Source: Aotearoamyces nothofagi
Taxonomy: Eukaryota; Ascomycota; Leotiomycetes; Leotiales; Tympanidaceae
Direction: 5' to 3'
DNA: 64,000 bases
NCBI GenBank assembly: GCA_015345905.1
Contig: JADDTR010000012.1
Location: 566,578 to 630,577, forward strand
Shown piece by piece: positions 9,998 to 21,928 of the stretch; position 1 is the stretch's first letter, and each line of letters opens with the position of its first letter. The notes beneath the pieces are model-generated. The model searched no databases, was not told where the DNA came from, and was given only the letters and a program-made list of their open reading frames with translations. The translations under genes were made by a program, and so were the position numbers.

Positions 9998-12900
9998 CCA
10001 CAACACCACTCCAACCGCCGTCCTCACACACACACAACAGATCCCTCCGCACAACCACCCGACCATCTCCATCTCCATCTCTCCCCTCTCCGAACCCCAC
10101 ACCACACCACGCCCTCCTCGGCCCCTCTCCAATACCCATTATCGCGCACACAGTGCCAAGCCTCTACAGCCAAGAACTGCAGATAATATCTACCACCGGC
10201 ACGGCAAGACAAGAGAGATCTCTTCGGTGTATATACGGAAACCTCTCTTCGGATCCTCGAGTGGCGGTTGTTGGCTTGATGATATGAGTAGTTTGATGAT
10301 ATGAGATTTGGTATGGCATTGCTTGGGTAGGGTGGTAGGCGGATTCTCTAGAGATCGAGGCTATTTCTTGGACTCTACTTTTGACTGTATCTCTGTATAG
10401 CTGGGATGCCAGTCGGCGGTATAGTATGATAGTATGAGGATCTGTATATGCATCACCAGCCCAACGCCCTGCCTCCACGCATCGTCCCACACCCACCCGC
10501 GCACTCCCACCCCAAACACTCGCCCTCTCCAAAGACCGACTCCCCAAGGCCCCCATCAAGCCCAGTAGTCAGCGGACCCCCGGACCCAAACGCACATCCA
10601 GCTGCGCGAGAACACCTCTGCAAATTTCCGTGGGCAGGCCCACTCTCGGGGAGGACGGGTCGGGCGAGGCTAGGAAGTCCTGCTCGCTGGTACTGGGAGC
10701 GCGCTCACAGGAGGACGAGGTGAGCCCGGCGGTGTGCTGGTCGATGGGCCGTGGGCGTGGTATCGGACTCATCTAGATCCTGCGGCCGCGGGGGGGGAAC
10801 AGGGTAGGACGGTGCGGTAGAAGTATGGGTTGTCAGAAGACATAAAATTAAAATATAACAAATAAATAAACAATGATAACATATATACGAACCCACATAC
10901 ACCAAAAACAGTAAAACCATCCAGAGCCCCTGCCCCGCCCTGCCCTGTTCTCGAAACCACAACCCGTCACCCACCCACCACGACGACCGAGACCCGAAGA
11001 CATGACCTGGCGACCGAGACAGAAAAACAGAGATCTGCACCTCTCGACATCCCCAGCCCCAAGACCCGTCTTCCGCGTCAGGGAAAAAGGGGGGGGAGAG
11101 AGAGAGGGGCGGGCTTTGCTCTCCCCGTCTCGAGATGTCTCGGCTGCTGGGACGTCTCCTTTCATCCTCCTTATCCTCCACCCTGCCGCACCACGTCCCG
11201 GCACAGCGCTACTTCCAGCGCATCGCATCGCTCGCTCGCTCGCGGCCCAGACAAGGCGGGCTCCTAGGAGGAACAAAACAGCCCTGGGGGCACGAGCTGG
11301 GTCGGGACCCGGTCGCGCGGGAGGCGGGGGGGGCCTGCGTGCGGACGGACGCGGCTCTTGCTGCTGCTCTCGAGGCCTGTGCGCGATAGTCGTCGTGGTG
11401 GAAGGGAGACGCCGGAGGGTGCATGTCGCGGGAGGAGTCGTGTTTTTTGTGTCTGGGCTGAGGGCCTTCCGAACAGGTCTGGCCTTTGTGCTGATGTTGA
11501 TAAAGAGTTCGGATACTTTTGGCTAGCCACGGCACTTGCTTACTGTGCTGCGTGGCTGGGAAACCTGGAGTGTGGGGTTTGGGATGGAGGGTCTGCTGCA
11601 TAGTATAAACTATGACTATACAGAAGCCCGGCTGGAGACTAGAACAGCACGGTGGTAGGGCTTGGATGGGACGAGATAGTACGGCTTGGGGGGGGGGGTT
11701 TATAAGAACTTATTATATATACAGTATTGTACTGTACTGCAAGTACGTCAATTCCATACTCGAGGAGAGTGGATTTATCGCCGTCTAGTCTACTATAAAG
11801 ATCGCTGCAGCGAGATATACAGACAGGCAAGGTATCGGCTTCTTTTCGTAGTAAGCAGAGAGGTAACCTGCACCTGGTCCTCTTATAACAATGAGAATAG
11901 TGTAGTAATATATATAGGATAGTTAGCAAGCTGCGAGTATAGTGTGTACTGTATACCGCGGTCTCCTTTGTCTCTCTTGGTATGGCATTTGTATAGCATC
12001 GATCGCACGACGTAGTATTGGTATTGTATAGGTAGAGCATAGGAAGGTATCACGTGGCATTGCAGCGCCGGGATTACTAATGTACACATACTGTATGGTG
12101 TATACACAGTAGGACTATAGTATAGTATATACCTCACAGATACCTCGCTCCTCCTCCTCCTCTACATAAATATACTACATAACATCCTCGGCAGATAAAC
12201 CCCTCCCTCTCTGCTGCCGCGCCTCTTGCCGCGCACCACAGCCGCCGCTTCAGGGCCCCCCCATACAAACTTCCGCATCCTCCGCCTCCGCCTCCGCCTC
12301 CGCCTCCTCGGCCCGCGACACTTCCTTCTCAGCAAAGCACGTGCTCTCCTCCTGTCTCCCCCCCCTCTCTCCCTCTCGGCCCTCCTTCGGCCCCGCCGCC
12401 CTCGGCAAAGACACCCAGGGGACCCCGGACTCGGACTCCCAAGCATTTGTTGCTGGGCCCTGCGGCGAGCGTTACATCCCATCCCATCCCATCCACATCG
12501 CGCGTCCCGTCCCCGGTGCCAGTATACAGCACCTTGCAGGTCGAGTCCTGGCAGGAGGTCGAGTCCTTGCAGTCCTCTGCTGTCCTTTACCGACACAACC
12601 CAGCCCACCCGCTGAAAGCCGCCGAGTATCCGCACCGCAACGAAGCAGTCCCGCTTCTAGCGCGCGCGCTGCGTCCTTCCACGCCGCGTCGGTCGCTGTT
12701 CCATGCATTGCGCGCTAGTTCTCTCTCTCTCCCCCCCCCTCCCCCCCCATCTCCCCATCGCCACGTTTTCTTTTTACCCGGGCAGCTGAGCTTGATTTTG
12801 CCAGCTTAATTTGTCCGACGCTCCCGTTCTCCGCTACGACGAGTGACCCCCCCTCCCCACCCGCTCCGATTCCGAGAGGATTTGGGGGGGGAAGGGCTGG

Positions 12901-13139
12901 GGGGACTGCGTGGTCGGGTGCGCGGGCATACTGTATATGGCCGCGGCTGGTTTCGGGTGTGAGAGAAGTGGTCATCAGACTGCTTGGGGGGGGGGGTTCG
13001 GGTCAGAATTTACGGGATACTGTATACTATCTAAATACTCTGTACGTATATACATATATACAGTACATATATACATAACAGCCGTGGAGAGTTTATCATT
13101 ATCAGCCCGGCTTGACTGGTACATTTCCCATTTCGAGAG

Positions 13140-14603
13140 TCGGGAAATACCAAGAATCATGAAAACTTAAAATCATGCATGATGGACTATTGCTTCAATT
13201 GACCGATCGAACTCTACCGGTCAATTGCGTGCCGAGTTATAAAACAATATAATATTATACTGCAATAAAATAACAATAAAATAATATTCATAATATCCCC
13301 TCAACTGCAACATCCAGAAACTCTTTCCCTACTCCGCTCTTCCATGTCCACCGCAGTAATCCCGCGCTCGTACTCTCCCCTTGTACTGCCAGTACTGCAC
13401 AGTCTCGCATGCGTAATCAGCCAGTGTTCGGTCGAGGGGGCACGGGCGAAGTGGGGGTTGTAATCCTCAGGGAGGACCGAATCGACGTATTCCGCCGACG
13501 TTTCAATTTCCACCGTCGTTGCACCGTACCAACGGGTCGGGCACTCGCACGTTCTTCAAAGAGCTCTTGCCGAGGCGCGGCCCATCTTGCTTGCTTGCCA
13601 TTCTCCCCATCTTCCCCTCAGTCATTTCCTTGGCCTCATACTACTGTACGTACTATATATCAAAGACACTAGTTCGACTTAATCCACCGGCCTTACGAAC
13701 GTACGGAAGAATAGATGCGGTGAGCCCGAGCCCCCATGCCTTTGAGACAAGCTCTCGTACTCCGAGTCCTGTTGGAGATTGAAAAGCACGCATGAAACAA
13801 GCCGACGATGTGCTTTCGACTTTGGGCATAGCTAACAGGCGGTCGCTAGGGATCGGGCTTGATCGGTGTGTGTTGTGTTGGTGAGCACGACGGTATGCGA
13901 CGGCGAGCGAGGCGAACAGATAAGATTTGCCCGAACACAATGGTCTATCTATTGTCCCAAGATGGCATGTGTCATTTGTGACTCAGGCTAGACAAGGTAT
14001 ACTGCATGCGCACCTCTCCTGCCTCCTGCCTCCTGTCTCTTACACATCCACACCACCCTGGGACGGGGAAACGGTTGTGTCCGTCCGACCGGGTCGCCAT
14101 GGCTCCCTCAATCTACGTACCTATCTGCACCGGTCAACTCTCATCACCCAGCAATCTGAGAATGCCTGCGTTTGAGACTTAGGCTATGTGAGATGTGACA
14201 GGAGGATAAATTGTGACATGGGATTGGGCATAAATGAGATTAGTGACGTCAAACCGTGCCTGCGCCGCATGTGATCAGATGATACCGTTGAGATCAAGGT
14301 GTACAATAATGTAATATGTGTGATGTGAATAAATGCCAATTGCGGCAAAATAATATGTTATGCTGTGGCACAGCTTTTGTGAGATGTATGTGAACTCAAT
14401 AGGACCTATGAATAATAGGGACTGGAAAGGTGAATGATGTCCATTGCAATAGAATACGTAGCTGTTTATTCATAGATACCATACCTACTCTGCCTCGGGG
14501 ATATTGCGTCTGTTAGTTGAAGCTAAATATTAGTGAAGCACCTTGGCTTTGTCAAAATATCAATGTAGCAAAATTGCACCGCTTGCCATCACCTTCCATG
14601 CCC
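13140..14603. other. Intergenic DNA of normal complexity, no gene seen
   Basis: From here the sequence loses its microsatellite texture. It holds an AT-rich patch at about 13,240-13,300 and a small perfect inverted repeat (listed separately). Short overlapping frames at 13,409-14,175 show no domain or codon pattern. The right end is probably the 3' untranslated region of the minus-strand gene that stops at 14,604. Confidence 0.6.
13196..13227. repeat. Perfect 10-bp inverted repeat
   Basis: The left arm CAATTGACCG (13196-13205) and the right arm CGGTCAATTG (13218-13227) are exact reverse complements around a 12-base spacer. Each arm contains TTGACC/GGTCAA. It could be a palindromic protein site or a hairpin. 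Confidence 0.7.
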
Positions 14604-16840
14604 TTAGAACGATAGACAGCCAGTACCACTGTCCGACTTCACCATGCCAGCTCCAGCGATACACTTCGTCCATCTGATCTCCTCCCAGTCTGTTGCCCTG
14701 ACATTGACGAGGTGAAACGTCCATCCCGAACCTTGGATCAATTTCTTCAGCCTTCCTAAGCACCTGACCATTTGGGGAGGCTCGTTGTCACAAAGCAGCT
14801 TGCTGCTCTCGGTTTCTTGTAACGAGGATATCTTAAAGTTTTCAAGAAGACCGTTCGGGAATGGAGGCCGGTCATGGAAGAGGTCGGCGAATTGGAAGTG
14901 TTGTTTGAATGTACCCGCCTCTCTTGAAGAGAATGTGACCCGCGCAAATAGCTCTATTATAGCATCTTGTCCCAGAGTATTGCAAATTGAACCCACACGA
15001 AGAGCTTCACCGATGCGGAAGCAGGTACGCAAGACAATGCTTGCACTGATACCTGCAATAGGGGATCGATCCCGAACCTTTGGGGGGAAATCAGGGCGAG
15101 CAAAAGCGGGCAAAGCGAGGTGTTCGTGATAGTCATCAACTACAGACGTGCTATCAAGCTCCAGTGAAGACTCATTTTGCAGCTGATTTCCTCTCGAGCC
15201 GACTTGAGCTCTTCGTTGTCGGTTTGCTGTCAATGAGGATCTAAGACTGCCATTAGCTGCTTCTATCTGCTCACCGTTTTCCATGAAGCTCCAATCTCCC
15301 TCAGCATCTATTGAAGTTGGACAAGGATCGAATGATATTTGAGCCTCATATTCGTCGTGTTTTCTGACAGGTTTAGTAGATTGAATGACGACAGACCTTT
15401 CATCACTCATTCCTAGTGTGCGAGAACTTGAACGAGAATGCTGAAGAGTTTCGTCATAAACATCCCCGTCTCGAGAGTCACCGGAAGACGAAAGTCGGAC
15501 ACTTGCTGGAGGATAATGTGTCTCTTGAACAGTGAGCTGGGCCATAGCAGTTTGGTCACTTTCATCCATTGGAAAATCGTCATCGTCGGGTGCTGGTGAA
15601 AGCTGTGGTGATGAAAGCGCCAACCAAGAGTCCCCAAGTGTATCAACTGTCATGACGACGTCGTTGCTCTGCATCTCCACATCTCCTCGCGTTTGGGTAC
15701 TATCATCTTCTGCAACAATTGCGAGAAGATCTTCATCCGCTACACCTCCATCATCGAAGTCTCCATCCTCGAAGGTAATATAATTATCAGGGTGTACGAC
15801 GACATCACCTTCCGATTCAAGAGCCTTTTCGAACGTTGAGATACGATTTTCATCGCCCTCATGCGTGCAGTCTAAAATGGTACTTGCAGTGTTATCTCCA
15901 CCACCTTGAAGATCATTCAGCAGAATCAAGTCTTCAAAAGGATCTGAACCTTGCTCTGGCTCAAAAAATGATTCTTCGAAGAACGAATCGCTCTGAAATT
16001 GGCAGGTCGGTTGTGCATCATTGAAACCTATCGCATTTACCTGTCTTTGAGCCTGAGAAAGATCCCCGGCAGACAAATATATACCAGTCTGAAGCAGTGC
16101 TGATGGTACCTCCAATGGTTTGATTGTGCCTGGAGTCTTCCCATGCTGCGCGTTAGATGCGGTTGGCTTATATTTGAAAGCGGCCAACTTCTCGAGAGTG
16201 GTCTTGCTGAGCTTATGTTGCCTAATTTTAAACGCATCCTCCGTCGTTGTGTACATTTGATGATTACTGAAAGGAATATCTTGGGCAGTTTCCATGGCAT
16301 CCTTCTCCCTAAGTCCTCCTGGTTTGGAAAGACCAATTCTAGGGAACAATTCAGTTTGCACTGTCTCTAAAGGTTGATTAAAGTCTCTGGCCCTTTTAAG
16401 AGAATAAGGCGGGGGTGTATTCTGTGTTAGACCCTGTTGGAACGTCTGTAATAGGTCCTGCTGGAGGCTAGCATCCCTCAATGACCTAGCTTTTAGATAC
16501 GAGGGGATGTCTGATGTCTGTGGTTGTGCTGGCGTTATGGATAGGTTATTATTTTTCTTAGCTACCAAATACTCCATTAGATGTTCTTCAGGTAGGTTGT
16601 ATATTTGTTCCCCTTCAATGCCTCTCACTGAAGTCCTCTGGCTAGGAAGTGATACAAACATCGCGGGGCCTCGATTGATAGGTGTAAAGGCAGTAGTTGG
16701 TTGAGACTCGCCCTCAGTAGCTGAGCTGTTTTTACGTCAATCAAATATCTCACTTCTTGATAACGGTATTGTCACCTATGATCTTCTGTGATCTCGACTG
16801 CTTGAACTTTGTCATCATTCCGCCGGTTATGCCTTGACAT
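14604..16840 (-). CDS. Orphan conserved-looking fungal protein, 728 aa
   Basis: I do not recognise a named family. The coding exons are 16776-16840 and 14604-16725. The small first exon begins MSRHNRRNDDKV and joins in frame through a 50-base intron; it replaces the later in-frame ATG at 16661. Residues ~1-590 are polar, low in hydrophobics and probably disordered, with acidic and S/T-rich patches around the middle. The last ~139 residues (from CFRIGEALRVG to the end) look folded: they contain IIELFARV, FKQHFQFADLFHDRPPF and a Trp-rich end (GWTFHLVNV, DWEEIRW). This suggests a single C-terminal globular domain behind a long flexible arm. There is no signal peptide and no membrane segment. It is transcribed towards the repeat-rich tract and is divergent from the LSB5-like gene. 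Function unknown. Confidence 0.75.
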
Positions 16841-17642
16841 AGTGCTAAACGTGCCTCTCAGCGATTGTGTAATATCCGACGTCCACGACAACCCGTCCCC
16901 TCTATAATACCGTTTTCCAGTTTGAAATATCGAGATATAATAGATTAGCGATGATTCCCGTCAGGCATATGAACTTCATTTTCATATAGATGAAGAAGCA
17001 AGCTTGAAGTCAAATGTTGCCCCACATGAGTTCGTTTTCGGCTAGCGTTGATCGGCAACAGCGGCTACTCATGCCGGCATACTCGGTCACATGCACTTGC
17101 CATGCAGGTTGCATGTTCAAAAGTTTACATAAACAGACAAACAGATATACTTATACAGATCCCGTACTTAGTCACCTTTATCACTGTTCATACTGCACCT
17201 GCTATGAACAGCGTGTCTTGAACTTTATACACAGCTTATCTAGCCATCTTCGTCAGTGGAGGTGGTATGCACCGATAAGGCTCTCTAGTTTATCGACATC
17301 AAAGCCGCTGACCTCACGTGTTCGATCACAACGTCGTATGTGCTTCCATACTGGCCTCCAGAGCACGCAAAGATCCGAGAAGTTAGTATATCCTACAATA
17401 TAGTAGCGTAGGACGAGAGACAACCATTCCCGACCCTAGCGTGGCGCCTCGCACTGCCCCGGATTCTCTCCAGAAGTAGGCCATTCTCATATTCGAACCT
17501 ACTCTTTAGCTTGCAGCGGTAATTTATCCTCCTCCAAACGGTATGATTTATACTTATAGTACCTTTCTTTCTAATAATCATTTGTGTAGAAAAGTATATT
17601 TGACGCAGCATCACCTTTCCTATTCCTGGTGTATCTCCAATC
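16841..17642. other. Divergent intergenic region, no gene seen
   Basis: This is the shared upstream region of the orphan 728-aa gene (-) and the LSB5-like gene (+). A 129-codon plus frame at 17,014-17,403 has no homology cue. I see no repeats. Confidence 0.5.
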
Positions 17643-19343
17643 ATGTTCAGCTCTGTGAGTTGGCGAGTTTCTCATGTCATCGTATTAGGGCAATATTTTG
17701 ATCATCATATTTACCTGCCCAAGTAAATGTGGATTGATGCTGAGGAACTGGCCTTTTTCAGCCAACCTCTATATGCTCAAGTGATTTCGCAGCCCCCCAT
17801 GATACAGTGACTTTGCTAGCATAGTCATAAGTGTTGTTCTGACCATGCGGTGCGGGCCTAATGTACATTACTAATATTGTGGATCAATATTTAGAAGAAA
17901 CCCTACTCTTCCGTGACTGTCTCTATTGAGCGTCTTACCAGTGAGCAGTTTGAGGAAGATGATCTAAGTGGTATTCCAGACCTTGTAGAATCCATCAAAC
18001 TCCAATCGACTGGTCCTACCGAAGCCGCTCGAGCTCTTCGGAAAAAGCTCAAGTACGGCAACGTACACCGCCAACTCCGCGCCCTCAGTCTTATCGACGG
18101 TCTTATTCAGAATGCTGGTCCGCGATTTCAGCGAGGGTTTGTTGATGAACCTTTACTCGAACGGCTTCGAGTATGTGGTACTTCGGATCTATCGGACCAA
18201 CAAGTCCGAGACAGATGCAAAGTTCTCTTCGGTGGTTGGGCCCGTGAATACAAGAACACCCCAGGACTTGAGCGCATCGCTGGTCTTTATAGGGTTAGCT
18301 TTAGTGCTGTATTGCATTGGGGATGCTGATAATGCTAATGATCTATATTTAGGAGTTGCCCCGTAAGAAGCAAGCCACTCAAGAGAAGTCAAAGGTATTA
18401 CGGGAAACCGAAAAGGATCCGTTCGAAGATGAAGAGGACGAGGAAGCCGAGCATGGTCCTAGCAACAGTTCACCCCAACAAGCAGTCACATCGAGCCCCT
18501 CTCAAGCTAGTCGAAGCTCTCCTTTGACTAGTAGTAATCTGGCGATGCCCGCTACCCCTAAGAAATCAAAGAAGGACAAAAGGGGAGGGAAGAAGAAAGC
18601 AAGGCCTTTCAATCTGGAAGCAGAAAAAGTAAAGATGAAGACGGTTATTGCCGAGTCATCTGTCGCTTCAACCAATCTGCTCAATGCACTACAGTTTATC
18701 AATCGTGAGCAGGAACAGGTCTCGGAGAATAAATTGGCTTCAACCCAGTTTGACAAATGCAAGCTGCTGCGTAGACACATTTTACGCTATGTAGGTCTCG
18801 AAAGTTGTGTGATGTCGCACTAGCACTAATTCTTTACTATTAGATCCAGCACATTGATTCGGAACAGTGGCTTGGCGCTTTGATACACGCCAATGATGAA
18901 CTAGTCACAGCCCTGATGACGTTCGAACAGCTAGATAGGTCCATCGATGCCGATAGTGATTCAGACGATGACTTGGCTGAACAGGCCCATGCATACAGGA
19001 GTACGTGACTATTGTTGTAACAAGAATGATGTACTAACTCGGACAGTGGCTTCATCTAAAGGAAAAGAGAATGCCGAAGTCACTAAGAATTTAGAAGGGC
19101 TCAATTTGGGTAGTCCCAATAGCACTCCACCTGCACACCCTCCTCGCCCAGCTCGGCACGTGGAAGAGGAAGATGATTCTGTGGAGGAGGATGAGGATGA
19201 CCCATTTGGAGATAGCAACGAAGTGGACAACGAAGTGGAAACTCCACAGGTTGAGAAGGGGCAGCCTACCTGGTAAGTCTCCCCACCTATATACCTCAAG
19301 ACATCCACCGGCAAGTCTAACATCTAATAGGAAGGTTGTCTGA
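17643..19343 (+). CDS. LSB5: LSB5-like endocytic adaptor with VHS and GAT domains
   Basis: Lsb5 family proteins link ubiquitinated cargo, clathrin machinery and actin (Las17) during endocytosis. The exons are 17643-17654, 17895-18293, 18353-18790, 18844-19000, 19047-19272 and 19331-19343, giving 414 aa. The 12-nt first exon (MFSS) joins KKPYSSVTV after a 240-nt intron ending TACTAAT...TTTAG. Residues ~5-135 are a VHS domain with the family-typical stretches GPTEAARALRKKLKYGN and LIDGLIQNAGPRFQRGF. Residues ~220-320 are a GAT three-helix domain. The linker and the tail are acidic and carry two DPF motifs (KDPFEDEED and DDPFGDSN), the type of peptide that binds AP-2 appendages. The protein ends PTWKVV, completed by the 13-nt last exon. 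It is convergent with HP1. The family call is firm; the symbol follows the yeast relative. Confidence 0.9.
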
Positions 19344-20252
19344 TTATGAATTCAGTATGGGTAAAGCGTTCATTCATGGCTATGATATCTATTTAGACAG
19401 CGGATCGCAAGCGAACCCCACCGCCTGTAGACAGGTTGTGGTGGCAATAGCATGACTTTAATATGTTAAGAAGCCTGTACAATTGGTCAGGAAGTCCGTG
19501 CAGACAGCACAGGAAGCCTCTAGCTCAAAATATATGATAGATTTTCATTTCTCGAGATGTAGTTCCTGTGCTTTGTAGCCAATATCAAGAGCTGTGATGC
19601 GTTATGAAAGAGGGTATCAATCCGATTTCAGATTCACCAGTAGTGTTTTGCTCATAAGAGTGCCAAGGACTTGCAACAACAGAATAGCTCGAGTATTCCC
19701 TGAAACATGACATTGACGACCTTAATATTAAGTGAGCATAGATTAGCTTAGAATTAGAATACTTTCGTATTTCTAGGGATTTCACTATGAACGTATCGTA
19801 TATAAGATGGTATAAAACTTATATTATGAACCAGAATCCCCCTTGTAGTTATTTGGAAGTGTATTCCATTGCTCTCGAAGCTATTGTACAGCCAATAACG
19901 TCTTGCTGATTGCAAATATAACCCACCACAGCATTGCCGCTCCGCAGCTAGAAAGGATTCGCTCGTGGAGATATAGCTCGAAAGCTCTTCGCAAAGGGTG
20001 GAATTGAGGTAGAATGAGTATTGTGCCTGACAAGCCAGAACATGTCAGAACATGACGGTGTTATGAATGGGGAAGACTTGAGCATCGCACCAAATATATG
20101 TGCAGCACTTAATCCTCATCTAGGCCATTTTCTTTGGGCGTCCCCGCCCCTTTTTTGAAGACTCTAGCATAATATTAGTCGAGTCCACGTTTGCATAAGA
20201 TGCGGGGATGAATGACAAGTGGCTCTCGTAAAATTTGAGCATCTAGATTTCT
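19344..20252. other. Convergent intergenic region, no gene seen
   Basis: It lies between the stop codons of the LSB5-like gene (+) and HP1 (-). It is AT-rich in the middle and holds only short frames. It probably carries both 3' untranslated regions. Confidence 0.5.
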
Positions 20253-21276
20253 TTAGTAGGATTCATCAACCAGGTAAGGATAGTGCAATACCCTTTGCGG
20301 ACACCTCTTGTAAACTTGATCGAGAGGGTGCTGAGTCCTGTGGCCATTATTCCACTGCAAGTACACCATCATGTTTCCATCCGTCCCTTCGCATGCATCG
20401 ATAGATTGAACTTCTTCCTCCCAACTTCCGGTTGGAGGTTTAAAGGCCGTGCTATTCGCACTTGCTGGCGGTGTGGCAGACTTCGGGTGAGGTTCAAACT
20501 TCCTTTTCTTCCCGTTTGTCTTCGTTGATGGTGTAGAAGTGCCAGTACTTGGTCTGCCGCGTTTCTTTGGCCTTGACTCAATCTCCTTCTCTGGTTCGAC
20601 TCCGCTGTTAAGGACAAAATCCCGTCCACCCACGCTAGCGTAGTACTCGTCCAGGATGCCGGAAGCAGTGCCCCTGTGTAAAGCCGGTCAATGGAAATAA
20701 TAGTCACAATATCTGTGTACCATACATTAGATTCTCTTCGGGTTCCCAAGTAAGGTCACTCTTCTTATCGTATCCCTTCCATTTCACTTGGAACTTAATC
20801 TCTCCCTGTAGATCGAGATCAGTAGATCGCTTAAACCAGATTAGGAGTTACGTACTCCGAAATCTAGAATGTGACTCTTGATGGCCTCTATAATATATCT
20901 AGATTTGTGCACGTTAGTGAGGCTTGGTGACTCCATCGCTTCGCAAAGACGCACTCATCTTCGGACAGTTCCTCGTCCTCCTCGTCCTCCTCGTCCCCTT
21001 CGACACCCTGGTCTTCCACAACAAGTAGCTCTTCATCAGACTCTGCCGACTCCTCTTCAGTCTTCTTCACTGCCTTACGCTTAGATCCTTTCTTGGCCAA
21101 AACTCCTGTTATCTCGACGTCCGAGGCATCGTCATCGCTAATTGCTACATTGGACCGTGAGCGCATGCTTATGAGTAATAAGGGACCGACAAAGGTGATG
21201 GAATTACAGAATAGTATAAAATTTACGAGAATGCAGTAGACATGGGGTGGGTGTATTGCGACTTACGAGGTGGCAT
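20253..21276 (-). CDS. hepA/hpo (HP1): Heterochromatin protein 1 (chromo and chromoshadow domains)
   Basis: HP1 binds histone H3 methylated on lysine 9 and dimerises to recruit silencing factors and, in many ascomycetes, DNA methylation. The exons (minus strand) are 21267-21276, 20955-21144, 20856-20898, 20726-20805 and 20253-20673, giving 247 aa. The start exon is only 10 nt (MPP plus one base). An acidic N-terminus leads to the chromodomain, which begins DEYIIEAIKSHILDFG; the aromatic-cage positions are Tyr68, Trp90 and Tyr93 (FQVKWKGYD). The hinge is basic and contains an AT-hook-like KKRGRPS. Residues ~189-247 are a chromoshadow domain (SWEEEVQSIDACEG, VYLQWNNGHRTQHP, CPQRVLHYP), close to that of fission-yeast Swi6. 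It is divergent from CCT5, with 652 bases between the two starts. Identification is firm. Confidence 0.95.
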
Positions 21277-21928
21277 TTTGAGGATGAGGATTCGTTAATG
21301 CGCGAGGCTGGGGTAAGACAAGAGAATCGCGGCGTGATACGAATTGAGCTTGAAATTGCTGCAATTGAGTCGCAAAGAGATATTTGGCCGGTGCCAAAAA
21401 TCTCAGTACCCCCTGAGATCGTTGATGGTGGTGATGCACGTCTAAAGTTGGTCGCGCAAAGAGAGCCAGAGAGCTGTTTAGCAGCTATGAGATAGACGCG
21501 GCGATCACCACGCGACTTCGCTTATGATTAATTGGTCACGGGGTGCCGCTCTTTATGTAGACACTTGCAAACCGGGGCTATAGTTTCTTCTTAGTCATTT
21601 AAAGATTAAATTTGACAAAAGCATACCGGGCATTGAGTAAATATATATAGAGAGCTAGAGTTAGACAGTTTGTAGGGGTTTTCTTGAAGTAAGATGTAAC
21701 TGCAGAAGAAGCACGTGAATATAAGATTAGATATGTCTAAACCCTGAGGCATCAGCGATTTGGCGAAAAGTCATCAACTACGCGTACTGGGTGTTGGAAG
21801 AGACCAACGCGTTTGCAGAAGCATCAGAGCTACATACGAATCCTTCGACGATAGTTCACATATCAACTTTCTGGAATATCTCCGTAATAGTCTGGAACGT
21901 CGCGGGACTTGATCCATAAGTCTGCACG
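21277..21928. promoter_or_regulatory. Bidirectional upstream region of HP1 and CCT5
   Basis: These 652 bases separate two start codons pointing away from each other. The sequence holds no gene; a plus-strand frame at 21,247-21,495 overlaps the HP1 leader and has no domain. I can name no certain promoter element. Confidence 0.5.

Larger units (their letters stand above)
1..14603. other. Gene-free, simple-repeat-rich tract
   Basis: I can support no gene in this 14.6-kb stretch. Open frames up to about 325 codons exist on both strands, but they are made of low-complexity peptides (runs of S, P, R, L or G), overlap one another in several frames, and show no recognisable domain. The DNA is dominated by pyrimidine or purine tracts, tetra- to hexanucleotide microsatellites, short tandem duplications and G or C homopolymers of 8-13 bases. 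The texture becomes ordinary only after about 13,140. It lies downstream of the orphan gene at 14,604-16,840. It could be a very long regulatory or 5' untranslated region of a gene left of the window, or a repeat-expanded intergenic region. The main repeat blocks are listed separately. Confidence 0.75.

Noticed and set aside
11135-11389. 84-codon plus frame whose first 40 residues resemble a mitochondrial presequence
   Set aside because: The start is Arg/Ser/Leu-rich with no acids, but the rest has no domain and lies in GC-rich repeat DNA, so the presequence look is probably compositional.
17014-17403. 129-codon plus frame upstream of the LSB5-like gene
   Set aside because: No recognisable motif; it starts with a non-ATG codon, and the composition matches untranslated sequence.
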